A stretch of DNA of 64,000 nucleotides from Scolanthus callimorphus. Lineage: Eukaryota; Cnidaria; Anthozoa; Actiniaria; Edwardsiidae. The stretch spans positions 1-64,000 of the forward strand of contig JAWWUD010000239.1 in NCBI GenBank assembly GCA_033964015.1, given 5' to 3'. Both the position numbers and the translations under genes were made by a program. Under the pieces are notes generated by a model. That model was not told the origin of the DNA, did not search any database, and worked only from the letters and a program-made list of their open reading frames with translations. Shown one piece after another: positions 49,301-59,800 of this stretch; positions within the stretch are counted from its first letter, which is position 1; every line of letters starts with the position of its first letter.

Positions 49301-50353
49301 ACCTCTTTACCTTGGGCGTAATGTTGTCCCATTTCAGATCATGTGGCATTCATTTGAATAATCTTTCTTTGTTTGGGTTGCTTCCATATTCATATATCCT
49401 TTGGTGTGTAGCAGAAAAACAAGGAAAGAATACTCATGGGAATGCCACATAATCTGAAATGGGACAACATTATGCCCAAGGTAAAGAGGTCTATTGAATA
49501 GAAAGGCAGGAGATTTTAGTGGAAATACAACCACTGCATGAGAACAGCACATGTTCAAAAAGCATGAGAAACACAATATAAATGTATGAAAAATGGTGGG
49601 AACTTATGTGGGAGATGAGGCAAAAAAGTGTGATCTCCCACTAAGAGCGGGGGGTTGCCATCTACTCAGTTGCGACATGTTTTCAAAGCATGGTGACATC
49701 TCAAATGGTACAGACATGAGGGTTGGCATTGCTGTGCTGCACTCAGTCTGCATGATAACGTGACACTGGTCAACGAATTTGTGTAACTGCTGGTATTTTA
49801 CGTAAGGGCATCAGTTTCATCTACAGTTTTCATCAGTATTGAACCATGCAAGGTTTTTGGATTTAACTGCTTGAAAGTGGTTGCTTCCAGACACAGAGAA
49901 AATTTGTGTTATTTTGAGCTATTTTGGTATCAAACAATGTAGACCGTACAAAAAACAAAGAGCGCAAACGAAGTTTCAAAAATAACCGTGTCAGTATAAG
50001 CTTCACAGCACAACGCGTTTCAATACAGTCCGCCTACCAGACTCCATCATAAAAATAAATAATAACCTCTCCTTTGTCACTGCGCGCGTCAAAACCAACT
50101 AGCATGCATTTATCCCCGTATCCGCCGGTTGAAACTTAAAACGAGCCATTATACCCCGTGTTTTGTTTGCCTTTTGTGCTCTAGGAGCCCTGCTTGATAA
50201 GATGCCATGTTCCCCACAAAGAGATATATAAAAAAAATGGATCAATTACGCCCACCTTTCCTTCAAGCTAACTTTGAATGTTTCTTCCAGACAATTCCGA
50301 ACAATCCTTGAAGTAAGCTCTGACAACTCGGCATCCTTTAAAATACCTGGCAT
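39101..50353 (-). CDS. DEK_C/SWIB-domain protein, UAF30/spp27-like, nine exons
   Basis: Coding exons, in gene order: 50256-50353, 48433-48580, 47495-47581, 46955-47047, 46705-46750, 45953-46011, 45168-45227, 40582-40636, 39101-39177. They total 723 bases, 240 residues plus TGA; all borders are AG/GT and every phase closes. Start chosen: the ATG at 50353, reading MPGILKDAELSELTSRIV. Residues 7-50 look like a DEK_C domain (helical, nucleic-acid or chromatin binding). An acidic serine-rich stretch follows at about 64-82, then a basic PPKKKLK segment (possible nuclear signal), then NDAEIARKLHANERGLRTRR near 115-134. Residues about 158-236 form a SWIB domain: LSPELSEIL, MSRADVVKNMWSVIRERNL, HICDDQLMRVF and TFSMMKYLKHH. 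Yeast Uaf30 and fission yeast spp27 have this architecture and act in the RNA polymerase I upstream activation factor; the animal role is inferred. All introns carry repeats or are unremarkable. Possible 5' non-coding exons were not sought. Confidence 0.9.
40070..40290. mobile_element. MITE, CATTCTCGAA family, intact copy with 9-base duplication
   Basis: TIRs of about 57 bases: CATTCTCGAATCCAGAGCTC at the left and GAGCTCTGAGTTCGAGAATG at the right. CGTGTGTCC is directly repeated at 40061-40069 and 40291-40299. A 9-base duplication suggests a Mutator-type origin. It lies in intron 8 of the SWIB gene. Partial relatives: 32630, 33630, 33918, 34895. Confidence 0.8.
40730..44471. mobile_element. 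Foldback element with tandem repeats in its arms
   Basis: Both ends read TAGTAGAGTCTGTTAAGGG when viewed from outside. The arms (about 40730-42110 and 43395-44471) are inverted relatives. Each is built of repeats of roughly 240 bases containing GTTCCTTAGG, AGGGGTGCCACAATTTCGGC, GGGGGGAGGGTAGGG, GGTATTAAAGAGTTAT and GGGTGCTACAAACATTTG. The left arm has more units than the right. The centre holds a 63-codon frame ending at a GTAAGT site (42212-42403, no family recognised) and a second inverted repeat. GAA flanks both ends as a possible short duplication. The whole lies in intron 7 of the SWIB gene. The architecture resembles Drosophila foldback/Galileo elements. Confidence 0.8.
43209..43389. 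repeat. Inverted repeat in the foldback centre
   Basis: ATGGTCCATACTTAGCAGTGCG at the left is inverted in CGCACGCTAAGCATGGACCAT at the right; stems continue through CTCTCAACTATCC. It may be a separate MITE nested in the larger element. Confidence 0.65.
44955..45102. mobile_element. PIF/Harbinger-like MITE, copy 1
   Basis: The ends GGCCTACGGCAAACGCCG and CGGCGTTTGCCGTAGGCC are perfect inverses. TAA flanks both sides (44952-44954, 45103-45105). A 3-base TWA duplication is typical of PIF/Harbinger. It lies in intron 7 of the SWIB gene. Confidence 0.75.
45652..45783. mobile_element. MITE in SWIB intron 6
   Basis: CATAGGCCTTTTTTGAGATA and its partner ending AAAAAAGGCCTATG, with ACCGGAAGTC/GACTTCCGGT just inside. 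Confidence 0.7.
46775..46850. mobile_element. TTGTGTGATTCC-family MITE, truncated copy 3
   Basis: Only the left end (TTGTGTGGTTCCAGAAATTA) and part of the interior are present. It lies in intron 4 of the SWIB gene, 25 bases from exon 5. Confidence 0.5.
47141..47302. mobile_element. MITE-like element in SWIB intron 3
   Basis: The ends are GTGGCGGATGCAG and CTAGATCCGCC, with repeats of GGGTGGCTA inside. Boundaries are approximate. Confidence 0.5.
47720..47947. mobile_element. MITE in SWIB intron 2
   Basis: AATAGGCCACTTGCATTAAA and its partner TAGTGCAAGTGGCCTATT, with GGGTCACATGACC in both arms. Confidence 0.7.
48167..48294. mobile_element. MITE, GAGCRGATTTC family, copy 4
   Basis: GGATTTCAGATGACTGTTGT at the left and CATATGAAATTCGCTCTA at the right match the family. 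The outermost left bases are eroded. It lies in intron 2 of the SWIB gene. Confidence 0.6.
48675..48818. mobile_element. Probable short TIR element in SWIB intron 1
   Basis: GGGGCAGACCCAGGA and TCTGCTCCTGGA are imperfect inverses; a long G-run lies inside. Weakly supported. Confidence 0.35.
49300..49491. mobile_element. MITE with long TIRs in SWIB intron 1
   Basis: GACCTCTTTACCTTGGGCGT and its inverse ending GGTAAAGAGGTC extend about 55 bases through ATGTTGTCCCATTTCAGAT. TA flanks both ends. Confidence 0.75.
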
Positions 50354-50907
50354 TCGGAAAGAAAAGTTAATTTGGGCAAGGGAAAACTCAATGGATGTAT
50401 CATGCAAGAGTTTCAAGACGGGATAAAGAAAGGCTTTCCCATTACTTGCCTCCTATTGCATATCGCAGTTGTTCGGCGCTCGGTTGTTCCGCCATGTTTT
50501 GTTTCTTTGTCCCCATGTGCCTTGAGCCCGCCATGTAAACCGCTGAGAGGTTTGCTAAAACAGGCACCTAATGTGTACATGTATACCTGGCTATACCCTA
50601 TTTACCACCGTATACATTGCTACGCGACCTCAAAATTCACTTTTGCGATTGGCGATTCTCAGCAAAGAGATTGTAATGTCAATTTTCTTGAGCCAGAAAG
50701 TTAATATTTCTTGGTTAGAAAGCCAAAGGATAGCTTACAATAATTTTAGTTGATTTTACCAGGAAAGTGTGAGAGATGGAATTGAAGCTGAATATCGCGC
50801 GTTCTGATTGGCTAAGTCGAAAAGCAATGCTTGTTGCGCCTGAAATCTCCGAGCGACGAGTTTGAAATCAACAACAACGCTGAGTCCGACTGCATTAGAA
50901 AGAGTTA

Positions 50908-51237
50908 GGCCTACCGCAAACGCCGTGTTGTATCCCAAGTGCGAAGCCCAAGAGAAACACCGCTGTAAAGAACTCAACACTTTCTTTATGGGATTTCAGT
51001 ACAACTACTAAAACATGTGCTCTGTACAATCGTTACGGAGGGGGGTGGTGTCCGTCAACTGACTGTTCTGTTCTGGGGCCCCTGTGTTGGGCCATAACAC
51101 GCCGTGCCAGAGTCGCGCCGTTCCAATACAAAACAATAGAAATTTCTTGATTATAAAGTATAATGAAGCGGCATCCTTTGAAAAAGGAAAGGTTCGACAG
51201 AAGAAGAGCGGCTGAAGTTCGGCGTTTGCCGTAGGCC
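50908..51237. mobile_element. PIF/Harbinger-like MITE, copy 2, with a nested insert
   Basis: Same ends as the copy at 44955, here flanked by TTA (50905-50907, 51238-51240). About 171 extra bases (50928-51098) sit inside, bounded by the 8-base direct repeat ACGCCGTG (50920-50927, 51099-51106), absent as a pair in copy 1. The insert has weak inverted ends and its 8-base duplication fits a hAT-type element. Confidence 0.7.
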
Positions 51238-51819
51238 TTAAACTGCGTAGAAAGAAAATTACAAAATGACAGTAATGAAACATCAGTTAAAAGGAGGGTA
51301 GGGTCCTGATACTCAGGCTAGTTAAGGTAAGAACATTTTCCTGTCAAATTATCAATCTATTTGTATGTATTTCAGTTTGAAACAAATCGCTTGAAGGAGC
51401 ATTTTATACAAATTTAAGACACTTCCCTGATTTTACAATCAACTTCGACCCAATGAAGTAGCCGAATCCAAACGGTTTTGATTGACAGTTAAAAATCGCC
51501 CCATCGTAACAGTGAATTTTGAGATCGCGTAGCAATGCTTACAGTGGTAAAAACATATGACTGAATATATTTTCCCTGCTTTTGACATTTCTAAAATGAT
51601 TTTTAAAATAATTGAGATAGTTCGCGCGATTTGATTGGTCGAGAACTGTGTTTCAAAACTCTATGAAGGTCATAGAAATGACGCCATAACGCGGCAAATT
51701 GCTTGAAAATGGCGGATTTTTTGTTCTCGCTTTAGAAATTATTTTTATACTAGAAGTATCTATGTAGATAGTGAAGTGCTCGGAGGGGAAGTTACTCTTT
51801 GCAGAAAGTGTTTTGTTTA

Positions 51820-51903
51820 GGCCCCGTCCACACGTATCCGGATATTTTTTAATCCGCAACTTTTTTCTTTCCGGATACGGCTATTGTCACACGTATCCGG
51901 TGA
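51820..51903. mobile_element. Fragment of a hAT-like MITE
   Basis: GCCCCGTCCACACGTATCCG followed by an inverted CGGATACGGC...ACACGTATCCGG segment. This wording is common at hAT-type ends; no intact partner end was found. Confidence 0.4.
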
Positions 51904-52235
51904 ATTCTTGAATTCGTGAATTATCCAAATGTATGAGGGGTGTAGACAATTGCACAATAAATATCAATGTACACATGTTTCAGGAATTAGGTCAGAGGTC
52001 AGAAACAAGCAGGATTTGCAATTGCAGTAGCTTGGTTTCTTGTGTTGGTTGAATATTTTTGCTGCACAGCCATTTTCTTGATTCAGTTCTGGCATTGTTT
52101 CAAACGAGTAATAATAACAGCATTATACTTTTCATGCATTAGATACAGCATCGAACCAGTTTTTTTCACATTATTTTACCAAAGCCAGACATTTTGTTGT
52201 TGATATAATTATTTCCATAACAGACACTGGTGTCC

Positions 52236-52640
52236 TTAAAGTTGATGTCTATGCTTGGTGTTTCTGACACTCTGTAAAAGCTTCCAAATCGTCTGCTGAT
52301 TGTCTCCAATTTGTTCTCGTTGTTCATAAAACGCACTGACATGGCCCCTTGCTATATAATAAGCACAACAACTCCTTGCCCATATCCATTTGTAAACCTT
52401 GTTTGGATTCGCAGTAACAATTAATTTTGGTTCCTGTGACAGCTGTTTTCTCTGCAATGATAATAAATTATGTCTCTCCCTTGTTTTGATGCTTGCTGTA
52501 GAGATGGGGGTTTCCATGTAGATTATGTCAAGTGAATCATTTTTCACATAAATCAGTGGATGGCAACTTTCAACCACTGAAGAGTATGTGGTGCCGTTGC
52601 TTAGAGGGGTTATTCGTTATGACTCTAGGATGGATCTACA
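52236..52640 (-). CDS. Unrecognised open frame, possible exon
   Basis: After a possible acceptor (TTTTTTGTAG near 52640) an open frame of about 120 codons runs to 52236. It includes VVESCHPLIYVKN, KTRERHNLLSLQ and WARSCCAYYIARG. It has ordinary, non-repetitive composition, but I recognise no family. A GTAAGT donor-like site lies upstream at about 52703-52708. It could be an exon of a gene, a decayed transposon frame or chance. Confidence 0.25.
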
Positions 52641-53545
52641 AAAAAATGAAAAAAATAATTAAAAAAACAACAACAACGAAAGATTCTATTATCATTTAAG
52701 TACTTACCTGGAACACGTTAAATGATATTGCATAAAGGGTGCGCTATTTTTGAAAAAAAAAAGAAGTGCTTTGTACTACAGCAGCTTACTATGAGCTGCC
52801 TGGTAATGTATTCAGCTTTATTACTGGTTTGTACTACAGTAGCTTACTAAGTTAATAGCTGCTCATCTTAAGTTACTTAAAAGTATATTGGTTAGCTCTC
52901 AACTAATTGATTTTATTATAATATGCACAGCAAGTTGCTTGTGCTATCATTTCAAGTCTATTTTCCCCACACCGCACCGGGGATGATAATCCCTCCAAGT
53001 TGGAGGAGACCTGATTATTACAGGCAGCCCCCGATAGATGGGGAGATTTGGCAAAGCCAAACGTCTTGTGTTCTTGTTCGACATCAACAACTGCAGCCGT
53101 TGATGGTCGTGCGTTCGAAATTCGCTCTAGAACTCGGGAAAACGGCAGTGAAAATGTTCTCACACCAGTGAAAAATACGCTTTGAAAGCTGCGATAACTT
53201 GTTAAAAGGTAATTGAGGCAATTCATAGCTTTAACTTACCGATTATCTCAGACAAACTTCCCCAAAAACATCCACATCGAACAGCTAGCCCACGAGGAAA
53301 GAAATCTACCTGTGCAAAGGAGCACGGGAAGGCGTGCCAGCGAACCCAAAATGACACTCGCCGATCAGAAAATAATCGTACTGCGCATGCACCACAGGTA
53401 CAAGAAAACAAGAGGCTGCAATCAGGGTTTGTAAAACAGTATAAAAACAAATGTAAAGCGGTATGTAATGCATACTAACGTGCAAATGAAGGCAAGATTA
53501 GACTTGCTCTCCGCTCGCTGCGCTCGCTCCGAGCAAAAAGAAATA

Positions 53546-53669
53546 AAACATTTTTTCTGTGCGCTTCATAGAGTTTTGAAAACCTCGGCTTTTGTTTGGG
53601 AGTATTCTCGAGCCAGATCATGAAGCACTCGGTTTTCAAAACTCAATGAAGGCACAGAAAAAATGTTTT
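53546..53669. repeat. Inverted repeat upstream of the GST gene
   Basis: AAACATTTTTTCTGTGC and GCACAGAAAAAATGTTT enclose a second pair, GAGTTTTGAAAACC and GGTTTTCAAAACTC. It lies about 220 bases before the GST start codon. Confidence 0.65.
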
Positions 53670-53891
53670 GCATTCTATTTTTTGCCCCGCAATAATTCAT
53701 TTGTTGCATGTTTTGATCGTACTTGTAGTCTGCTTATAGGCGGTTTGCCCGCCGAAGCGCTTGATCAATCACATAGCACACTTGTTGACCTTTCTCGAGT
53801 TTTTACTTTGCAAGGCATTTGAGGCAGTCAGGTTGATATGCTCCATTAGTATGCACATTTTTCCGTCGAAGTCTTGCAAGGAGACTCAGTA

Positions 53892-56800
53892 ATGGCGTTG
53901 TATAACTATGTGTACTTGGATTTGAGAGCTCGTGGCGAGACTCCAAGACTAATTCTACACTATGCTGGGGTGCCGTTTATTGACGACAGAGATTACTGGT
54001 TAGATGATATTGGCCAATCAGTACTGCCGCGTAAGTTTTACTGTTGTGTTATGAACTGTTACGATTGTGCTATACTGCAGTGCTAACCAAACTTGTTCGT
54101 GAGCTGGAAATTCGAGCGCGCAAACAAGCCCAATGCACATAATATGGGACTAGGACTTTCTCTCGATTTACACACGTTCGCAAAAGAAGGAACTGCAACC
54201 AGTCTACTTGGTCTGTAGCGGGTGTTGTTGTTTGAGGCTCTCTTCGCGCTCCGATCATCGGACATTGTCCGATCAAAATCGCCAAATGTCTGAACAATTT
54301 TCAGTTATGTTTGGCCAAATTCCAAGACGAGAACCAATAAAACATTTTAATGGACAGATTTCCGACAAAACTAAGAAATATATTTCCAGCTCTGAGTTAC
54401 GACGCAATGTTACAAAAACGCCCCTGCGCCATGAGTGATCATGAAGAGTAACGAAAAAAAGGAAAGCCCGGAGCAAACTTATTTCCCGCATAAATAATGC
54501 GATCAGAAATGTAGACATTTTCAGTCTTGGGAGACCAAATTACAATAGTCGCTGCGCTTGGTCACTGAACCGTGTTTCTTTATCCAGCTAAAAAAAGGCA
54601 AAGATGCTCTAGTAAAATATTATCGGGTATTTTAGGGTCTATGATTAACTTATCAATATCGTCAGCAAGTATCCTCTAAACTGAAAACAATCTAAAATAA
54701 TACCTTTCTTCAAATCGGATGCTGAAACCGATGCAAATAACTATAGACCAATATCATTACTTTAGTAACTTCAATGAAATATTCGAAAAATGACAAAAAT
54801 TGACAAAACTTTTATAACCAAATATGAAATACTTAGTCTATCTCAGTATGGATTTCGTGAGGCACACACTCTACTGAGCACGCAATTCTTGATATGGTGT
54901 CCAAAATAATACATGATAATATGGATAAGAAATTATATTCTTGTGGAGTTTTTATTGATGTAAAAATGGCGTTTGATCACAATATACTATTAAGCTAAAA
55001 TTATTGTGGATTTAGGGGAATAATCAATGAATGATCTGATTTGTGTAATAGATATCAAACAACACAAAATGGATCCCATATTTCAAGTGAGCGTCTTACT
55101 ACATGTGGTGTGCCTCAAGGGTCTGTATTAGGCCCTCTTCTTTTTCTTTTATATATCAATGATATAATTAATGCTCAAATAAATTGAATTGAATACGCAC
55201 TGCGCTGCTTGAAGAAGGCTGGTGTTGTTGAAGAGGACCTGGTCTTGGTGTACTCCAGCCTGATTCGCTCTGTGCTGGAGTATGCCTCTCCAGTCTGGGC
55301 TAACTTGCCAGTTTACTTAAGTTTTCTAGTTGAGAGTGTTCAAAAAAATCCTGGGTTTTCATACGAAGACGCACTTGTGCGCTGTGGTCTCCATACTCTC
55401 TCGGATCGGCGCCACGCAGCCTGTACTAAGTTTATCCAGAGAGTACGGGACACTGGTGTCCTTGCCAACTTGTTACCACCGCGCACAAGTGTGTCTCACG
55501 GATATAATCTTCGGTCTGGCGCTGCTAGGGGTGACCCAGCTGTGGCCTCGACAAAGCGATTAGGTATGTTTGTTACATATAGATATAGTTGATGTGTGTG
55601 AGATGTATGTAAATTGAATTGAATACTGACCACTCTTGTAATTTAGCTGTTAAGCTACGAAAAGAGTAATTAAACTGATTATTATTATTATAATTTCTAT
55701 CTTTTTGCCTTTGGAGTGCAAAGAATTTGCAAAATACTTAGGTGTCTTTTAGAGTCTTTATAGATAAAATCTCAATTGGAAAACTAATATTACTAACATT
55801 GCCACCAACATAAGTAAATCTATAGGTCTCATATCAAAATTAACGCATTCTATTCCCACTCACACCGTACTAAGCATCTATCGTTCATTAATTTCCTCCC
55901 CCCGATTTGTCACATTGTGTCACAAATCCAAGATGGCGGCCAAGCGAAAGCAAACCTAAAACTACTCTCCGACGCCAGCGAGCAAGCTACCGTGTGAGTG
56001 GTAGACTTGTTTATCATACCGGAAGTGGAAATTGCGTGGTCGCGAGTTCATACCAGGGGCTCCCCACTGCTGTCCTGGTGGGCGTGGGCGCGCAACAAGT
56101 GAACCTTTAGCCTGCGTAGCTGGCGGTTTTTTGGGGTTTCAGCAGGTTTTTATCCGCGAAATGTTCGGTAGAAATGTTCGGTAGTTTGCTTGTTGTTCGA
56201 GGAGATGGTTGCGCGAGCGCTGGGGCAAAGTGCGCCTGGACCCAGGGCGCATATTTTAAGCAGGCGCACTCTACCCCAGCGCTCGCGAACCTAGAACTCT
56301 TGTATTATTTTTTTCCTTTGTAAGTCGGAACCTGGGCATGATTAACACTAAGATATGTCTTGTCTTTAGGTCATGGTCGCCTACCGTTTGGGCGACTGCC
56401 CGTGCTAGAGTTCATAGATGGCCGGAAAACATTAGCTCAGTCCCGCGCAATTGTCAAATTCCTGGCAAACGAACACGGTATGCTATATTAGTCTCTTATC
56501 CAGTCACTGAAGAGACACGCCCTTGATTGTAGGGCAAGTAGCGAGGCGCGCAAAAGTTTGTGAACCGGGGAGACCTGCCATTGTAATGCAATACGGGTAA
56601 CATTCCAGTCAATAACGCACTAGAAAGAAACAGAAGTAACAACTGGGTACGAGTATCCTACCCATAATCCTTTGCACGCCTGCGATTGTAACGCAATACG
56701 GGTAACATTCCAGTAACGCAATAACGCACTAGAAAGAAACACAAAGTAACCTGGGAGTATCCTTCCCATAATCCATTGTGCGCCTGCCAAGTAACGCAAT

Positions 56801-59800
56801 ACGGGTAACATCCCAGTAACGCAAAAACGCACTAGAAAGAAACATAAAATAACGACTGGGCCGTGGAGTATGCTTCCCATAATCCTTTGTGCGCCTGCCA
56901 AATAACGCAATCCGGGTAACGTTCCAGTAACGCAAAAACGCACTAACAAAAAAAATCTAGCAACGACTGGGTACAAATCTACACTATTCATTTTGCGCTT
57001 GGCTTCCGCCTATGAAGCATTTTGAAACAGGCGCCATGGCAGCCATGGATGTTTTCTAAGTTTCGTTTACGTTTGCGTTTTATAGTAGAAATTTCGTTCT
57101 GAAGGCTACCTAGTTTTTATTAGTTCGAAAACCTCTCAAAGCCTGCATGAAATCACCTAGAGCTGTTCAATCGTTTGATTGACGGAAGCCAAACCGCGGT
57201 TTTGTTAGTTGGCGTAAGTTCGCAGTTGTATGTGACATGAAGAAAAACATATTTAGAGGGGAGCGTCTGCACCAAATCGATGGAAGGCCTGTTGCCTTTT
57301 CAGAATAAGGGACTTCAGTTGACTGGTTCACCCTAGGTGCGCCCTCAACAGTGATCTTGATACGTTGGACCAGCATGATAATATTAAGCTCTTTGAAGAA
57401 ACGGCCCAACTCTGCCTTTCGACTAGCACGTAAGTCGCGTCTCAGATGTCAGAATGATGCTTGTATTAACATAGTGATCTCTTATCCTTGGCAATAAATC
57501 ATGACGGTGTTTTGATCTGACAACCCAAAGGCTGGATAGGCAGTACAGATAGGGTCTCTCACCGCTGAGGTCCGGGTTCGACTCTTGGCCGGGAAAGAAA
57601 CATTTCGAGCGAGTCACCTTAAAAGGAAATCATACGACTTTTTCGTTCAATTTGGAATTTATTTACACTCGTGGGATTTTCAAAAAGCTCAAATTGCATT
57701 AGCCGGATACCTTTTGAAAAATCCACTCGTGCAAATAAATTCCAAATTGAACTCGAAGTCGTATGATTTCCTATACTTATAGTCCAAAACGTGGGGGGCA
57801 CATTCACTCTAGGACCCCACCCCCATTTACGTTCCTGATGAAATTTTAAAATTATACGCCCTCACTTTTATCAGGGCTTGCACCGTCAACTGGTTATGAA
57901 CGAGCACGAGCTGACATGGTGGTCGATCAGATAAAGGATGTGGAAGATATCCTCATCCAGTTACTATACCACTCGGGAGATGATCTAAAAAGAAAGGTAT
58001 TATCTTATGATATCTCATCGGGCCAGCTTTCACAAAGCTGTCGGTCAGAGGCCAAACTGACTTCAGACTTTTTGTTATTATAATCAAATATCAGCAGAAA
58101 GAATCAGATATACCAACTATCGTTATCATCGTCATCGACATCATCATCATCTTCACAATCATTTCCTCATCGTCGTCATGACAACATCAACAACAACCTC
58201 ATCATCATCTCAGCAACAACAGCATTTACAACAACATCGTCAACAACAACATCGTCATCAACAATATTGTCAATATCAACATTGTCAACATCAACAACAG
58301 CATCCACAACATCATGAACACGTCATCAACATCAACAACAACACGTCATCAACAACGTCATCAACATCATCATCAACAACACGTCATCAACATCATCATC
58401 AACAACATCGTCAACAACAACATCATCATCAACAATATTGTCAATATCAACATTGTCAACATCAACAACAGCATCCACAACATCATGAACACGTCATCAT
58501 CATCATCAACATCACGTCATCAACATCATCATCAACAACATCGTCAACAACATCATCATCAACAATATTGTCAATATCAACATTGTCAACATCAACAACA
58601 ACAGCAGCATCCACAACATGTCATCAACATCAGCATCAATACGTCATCATCAACAACATCATCATCAACAATATTGTCAATATCAACATTGTCAACATCA
58701 ACAACAACAGCAGCATCCACAACATGTCATCAACATCAGCATCAATACGTCATCATCAACAACATCGTCATCAACAATATTGTCAATATCAACATTGTCA
58801 ACATCAACAACAGCATCCAGAACATCATGAACACGTCATCATCATCATCAACAACACGTCATCAACATCATTATCAACAACATCGTCAACAACAACATCA
58901 TCATCAACAATATTGTCAACAACATCGTCATAACAACATTGTCAACATCGTCATCAACAACATTGTCAATATCAACATTGTCAACATCAACAACAACAGC
59001 AGCATCCACAACATCATCCACAACACGTCATCAACATCAGCATCAATACGTCATCATCAACAACATCGTCAACAACTTTTCTGTTACGTTCCCTGCATAA
59101 TTTACCACATTTTTACCCAGTCTACACAAAGCTGGTAAAAATATTCAATAAAAAATATTCATTTTAGTGCTGATCAAAGTGTCATCTTCCTAAAGTTCAT
59201 ATCCTCCAAATGTCATCAAAATTTGGAATTTTTTAGCCTTTATTTATTAAAGGCTCTAGTATACGGACTACTTGGGTACAAAATCTTGAGCTTCTATGTT
59301 GCATGCTTATGTTCATAATCACTACCGCGCTCTCACCTCGGCATGCTCCATAGACGAGTTCACGCTCCCAGTTGCATCACGGGTAATCAGGACAAGATGG
59401 TGCGAAATATAATACATCCCAGTAAACCGCGGCAACCCTCGTTCTTATGGCCAGCAGACGACTGCTACAAATTGATCGCGAGATCTTTTTTATGTACCAC
59501 GTGATGCGTTGTTTATGTACCAAGTAATCAATACTTTTGGGCATTAACTTCGTTTAGAGCAACAAAACAATAGATGCTCAAACTCATCACCCAAAAGTAT
59601 TGATCACGTGGCACATAAACAACGCATCACGTGGTATATAAAAACGACCACGCGATCAATTTGAAGCAGTCGTCGGCGGGACGAAAACTCAAGGGGTTGC
59701 CACGGTCTACTGGGATGCATAGTATATCAGAATCGAAGTCAAAAGGCAAGCCTGGAATCCTCACTAGAATTCATAAATCGATGTATATTCTCTTTCCAAA

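Larger units (their letters stand above)
50354..53891. other. Intergenic region between divergent genes
   Basis: It should hold the promoters of both the SWIB gene (leftward) and the GST gene (rightward). No TATA box or core motif could be assigned. It contains the elements at 50908, 51820 and 53546 and a poorly understood minus-strand frame at 52236. Confidence 0.5.

Noticed and set aside
53213..53434. 73-codon frame upstream of the GST gene
   Set aside because: It is not in frame with GST exon 1 and has no recognisable features.
57423..57617. Minus-strand frame with PGQESNPDLS
   Set aside because: This phrase type arises from translating a tRNA-like B box in reverse; it indicates a SINE remnant and not a protein.
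58178..59138. 251- and 274-codon His/Gln/Ser/Thr-rich frames
   Set aside because: They come from the CAN microsatellite and all three plus frames stay open, as expected from repeat sequence.
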